This document shows positions 13,954 to 15,755 of a stretch of 15,755 nucleotides of DNA, piece after piece. Below the pieces are notes generated by a model. That model made no database searches, was not told the origin of the DNA, and worked only from the letters and a program-made list of their open reading frames with translations. The stretch is from Hominenteromicrobium gallistercoris. GTDB lineage: Bacteria > Bacillota > Clostridia > Oscillospirales > Acutalibacteraceae. Where the stretch lies: contig DWXR01000037.1 of NCBI GenBank assembly GCA_019119145.1, positions 1 to 15,755 on the forward strand, read 5' to 3'. Numbering within the stretch: the first letter of the stretch is position 1; each line of letters opens with the position of its first letter. Position numbers and translations under genes: made by a program.

Positions 13954-13969
13954 GTTAGTATTAACTAAC
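13954..13969. promoter_or_regulatory. iron-box-like dyad D (before the DUF2325-DUF3793-flavodoxin operon)
   Basis: GTTAGT (13954-13959) and ACTAAC (13964-13969) form a perfect 6-4-6 dyad, again GTTAG-n6-CTAAC as in box A. It lies 7 bases before the AAAGGAG ribosome site of the DUF2325 gene. Confidence 0.7.
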
Positions 13970-13990
13970 CAAATGAAAGGAGCTGACCGA

Positions 13991-14287
13991 ATGAGTGTCG
14001 TAATCGTCGGCGGAAACGAATGCATGACCCGCCGCTACAAGGAGCTTTGCGCGGAATACAACTGTAAGGCAAAAATTTATCCGAAGCAGGTGAGCGGCCT
14101 GAAAAACGTCGGTTCCCCCGACCTGCTCGTGCTGTTCACAAGCACCATGTCCCACAAAATGCTGCGCTCTGTGCTCTGCGCAACGAAGGGACAGGATATT
14201 CCCATCGCGCGCAGCCACACCAGCTCGATGGCCGCGCTGAAGAACATTCTGGAAAGCCATGTGAAGGGAGCGCCGTGCCGTGTCTGA
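13991..14287 (+). CDS. DUF2325 domain protein
   Basis: This 98-residue protein matches DUF2325, a small alpha/beta domain of unknown function. It has an N-terminal strand and glycine turn, S-V-V-I-V-G-G-N-E-C-M, a middle K-I-Y-P-K-Q-V-S-G-L segment and D-L-L-V-L-F-T-S-T-M-S-H-K, and ends with a Ser-rich R-S-H-T-S-S motif. The fold looks like a Rossmann-type nucleotide or metal-sensing module, but that is inference. ATG 13991 has AAAGGAG 8 bases upstream; an ATG at 13973 precedes that ribosome site and is rejected. The gene overlaps the DUF3793 gene by 8 bases. Box D lies directly upstream, which points to iron control. Confidence 0.85.
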   Translation: MSVVIVGGNECMTRRYKELCAEYNCKAKIYPKQVSGLKNVGSPDLLVLFTSTMSHKMLRSVLCATKGQDIPIARSHTSSMAALKNILESHVKGAPCRV

Positions 14288-14834
14288 GGAGCTTCTCATC
14301 GCGCACTGCTCGCCGACCATGGCCGGCCTGAAAACCGGCAGCCTCTTCACCTGCCCGATGCAGAGCCGGGCGGAAATCCTCGCGCGCGCCCGCAGCCTGA
14401 ACCGCCGGTTCGCGCGCCGCGGCATGCGGGTCTTGCCGCTGAAATTCTACGCGGACCGCGCGCTGATCTACATCTACCGCCCGGCGCATCTGCGGCGCGA
14501 CCTTTCCGGCGCGCTCGCCGCACGCATTCTGAAAGAGCGCGGCTACCCGGTCGAGAACGCCGAGCGGTGCATCCGGACGCTGATCGCCCGCCTGCACGAA
14601 AACGCGGATTTCCCGCATGAAATCGGCCTGTTTCTCGGCTATCCGCCCGAGGACGTCGACGGGTTTATCCGAAACGGGGCCAGATGCGCCAAATGCGTCG
14701 GCCCCTGGAAGGTCTACGGGGATGAGCAGGCCGCCCGGTGCAAATTCGCGCAGTACCGCAAGTGCACGAACGTATACCGCGACTGCCTCAAAAAATACAA
14801 TTCGTTCGATCGGCTCGTCGTAGCTGTATCATAA
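14280..14834 (+). CDS. DUF3793 family protein
   Basis: This 184-residue soluble protein fits DUF3793, a clostridial family of unknown function. Landmarks are H-C-S-P-T-M-A-G-L-K near the start, a central E-I-G-L-F-L-G-Y-P-P-E-D-V-D-G-F and a C-terminal W-K-V-Y-G-D-x-x-x-A followed by Y-R-K-C-T. The C-terminal third is Cys-rich, with five Cys after residue 137, and could hold a metal or cluster. A GTG start at 14280 is used. It overlaps the DUF2325 stop by 8 bases and has AGGGAG (14265-14270) 9 bases upstream, so translational coupling is likely. The gene sits 33 bases before flavodoxin. A role in low-iron electron transfer or in flavodoxin maturation is a guess from context. Confidence 0.85.
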   Translation: MSEELLIAHCSPTMAGLKTGSLFTCPMQSRAEILARARSLNRRFARRGMRVLPLKFYADRALIYIYRPAHLRRDLSGALAARILKERGYPVENAERCIRTLIARLHENADFPHEIGLFLGYPPEDVDGFIRNGARCAKCVGPWKVYGDEQAARCKFAQYRKCTNVYRDCLKKYNSFDRLVVAVS

Positions 14835-14867
14835 ATCTCACAAAATGCAGAAAGGTTGGTAACAACA

Positions 14868-15293
14868 ATGCGTAAAGTAGCCGTTGTATATTGGAGCGGA
14901 ACAGGCAACACGGAAGCGATGGCGGCCGCCGTCGCGGAGGGCATCCGGGAAAAGGGCGCGGAAGCCGCCCTCTTCACCGCCACGGAATTCGACGCTTCCA
15001 TGGTGGACAATTTCGACGCGATCGCCTTCGGCTGCCCGTCTATGGGCGCCGAGCAGCTCGAGGAAAGCGAGTTCGAGCCGATGTTCTCCGCCTGCGAGCC
15101 GAAGCTTCAGGGCAAAAAGATCGCGCTGTTCGGCTCCTACGGCTGGGGAGACGGCGAGTGGATGCGCAACTGGGAGGAGACCTGCGCCGCAGACGGCGCC
15201 GTGCTCGCCTGCGAAAGCGTGATCTGCAACGACGCGCCGGATGACGACGCCGAAGCCGCCTGCAGATCGCTCGGCGCAGCACTCGCAGAATAA
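14868..15293 (+). CDS. short-chain flavodoxin
   Basis: Flavodoxin is an FMN electron carrier that replaces iron-sulfur ferredoxin when iron is scarce. This 141-residue protein has the phosphate loop S-G-T-G-N-T (10-15), the 50s FMN loop G-C-P-S-M-G-A-E-Q-L, and the 90s loop G-S-Y-G-W-G-D-G-E-W-M with an aromatic residue to stack on the flavin. The overall charge is acidic. Length and the missing 20-residue loop place it in the short-chain clostridial group. The ATG at 14868 follows AAAGG by 12 bases; an in-frame TTG at 14856 is less likely. It is the last gene of the operon led by box D and is followed by a strong terminator. Confidence 0.95.
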   Translation: MRKVAVVYWSGTGNTEAMAAAVAEGIREKGAEAALFTATEFDASMVDNFDAIAFGCPSMGAEQLEESEFEPMFSACEPKLQGKKIALFGSYGWGDGEWMRNWEETCAADGAVLACESVICNDAPDDDAEAACRSLGAALAE

Positions 15294-15321
15294 GCCGCAA
15301 ACCGCGTCCGTTTGTGTTTAC

Positions 15322-15373
15322 CGCCCGGCCCCGTACGCTGCCCTGCGCAGCCTTCGGGGCCGGGCGCGCTTTT
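15322..15373 (+). terminator. intrinsic terminator of the flavodoxin operon
   Basis: A perfect 12-bp GC stem (15322-15333 with 15355-15366) encloses a 21-base loop that can form a small inner stem. CGC and four T (15370-15373) follow. Confidence 0.75.
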
Positions 15374-15700
15374 GCCCTCGCCTTCGCGCAAGCGGCGCGC
15401 GCCGCCTTTCGCCGCTTCCCCGCAAAACAAAGGAAGGACCCGCCGAATAGACAGGTCCCGTATTGGTTTGGTGCGGGATGATAAAACATTATACAGATTG
15501 CGGCCAAATTTTGAATTTACTCGTTTTGATGTTTCAAAAACACTCATATATTCCAGTATGGTGATTACCAGAGTCGAGCTAACCACAGATGGAGCAAAAT
15601 CCAGTACACTTCCAGCAAGAAGCAAATAAACATGCTGTCCGGAAAGACTTGAAATGTAGGTCCTTCCGGACAGCAATCATTTGAGAACAAATTTCTGTTT
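15374..15700. other. gene-free stretch with a sharp GC drop
   Basis: No convincing gene is seen here. To about 15450 the sequence is GC-rich like the rest of the window, then it becomes clearly AT-rich. A 28-codon frame starting at 15478 (M-I-K-H-Y-T-D-C-G-Q...) and a 31-codon frame at 15589 (M-E-Q-N-P-V-H-F-Q-Q...) lie in the same reading frame, separated by two stops; neither has a clear ribosome site. Long frames are also open on the minus strand. A decayed or partial mobile-element gene, or a noncoding RNA, is possible but not shown. Confidence 0.4.
15633..15675. other. long imperfect hairpin
   Basis: TGCTGTCCGGAA (15633-15644) pairs perfectly with TTCCGGACAGCA (15664-15675), and the stem continues after one mismatch (15646-15648 with 15660-15662) to a roughly 10-base loop. 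On the minus strand it is followed by T-rich sequence, so it could end a minus-strand transcript from beyond the window. It could also be an element end or a small RNA. Confidence 0.6.
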
Positions 15701-15755
15701 AAAATATGCTTACTTAAAATATGCTTACTTAAAATATGCTTACTTAAAATATGCT
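15701..15755. repeat. 15-bp tandem repeat at the window edge
   Basis: The unit AAAATATGCTTACTT starts at 15701, 15716, 15731 and 15746. Three full copies and 10 bases of a fourth are identical and run off the window. There are no spacers, so it is not CRISPR. Confidence 0.9.

Noticed and set aside
15137..15676. Minus-strand open frame across the flavodoxin end and AT-rich tail
   Set aside because: Half of it is shadow of the flavodoxin gene and terminator, no ribosome site is clear, and no family was recognised.
15701..15755. CRISPR array
   Set aside because: The units are contiguous 15-mers with no spacers, and no cas gene is present.

Overview
The window looks like the chromosome of a GC-rich anaerobic Gram-positive bacterium. 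Class Clostridia is likely and the order Oscillospirales is my best guess. Supporting signs are strong AGGAGG-type ribosome sites, several sigma-A promoters with an exact 17-base spacer, and families typical of Clostridia (DUF6483, DUF3793, DUF2325, paired short FeoA proteins and a FeoB-associated Cys-rich membrane peptide). No rRNA, tRNA, CRISPR array or intact transposase was seen.

Left part (1-5750): a serine beta-lactamase-like hydrolase with its own promoter and terminator; an orphan FeoA-like gene on the minus strand, covered by a predicted antisense promoter; a sugar phosphate isomerase/epimerase; a DUF6483 gene with its own promoter; a slightly divergent enolase; and a secreted coiled-coil M23 murein hydrolase. 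These are separate units bounded by recognisable hairpin terminators.

Middle (5755-8550): a compact minus-strand folate operon, folE-folP-folB-folK, which takes GTP to the dihydropteroate stage. Next is a CsoR-type copper-sensor repressor whose promoter overlaps GGTAT/ATACC dyads, so it probably represses itself.

Right part (8640-15373): an iron-acquisition and iron-sparing region on the plus strand. It holds feoA-feoA-feoB, a 56-residue Cys-rich membrane protein, a DtxR-fold regulator, an HMA metal-binding protein, an AraC regulator, then DUF2325, DUF3793 and flavodoxin. Four copies of a dyad, (G)TTAG-n6-CTAA(C), lie in front of feoA (two), feoB (one) and the DUF2325-DUF3793-flavodoxin operon (one). 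This suggests one iron-responsive regulator controls both Fe(II) import and the switch to iron-free flavodoxin. FeoB carries a very acidic loop insertion of about 105 residues between its first and second membrane segments.

Right edge (15374-15755): no convincing gene. GC content drops sharply, a long hairpin follows, and the window ends inside a 15-bp tandem repeat.
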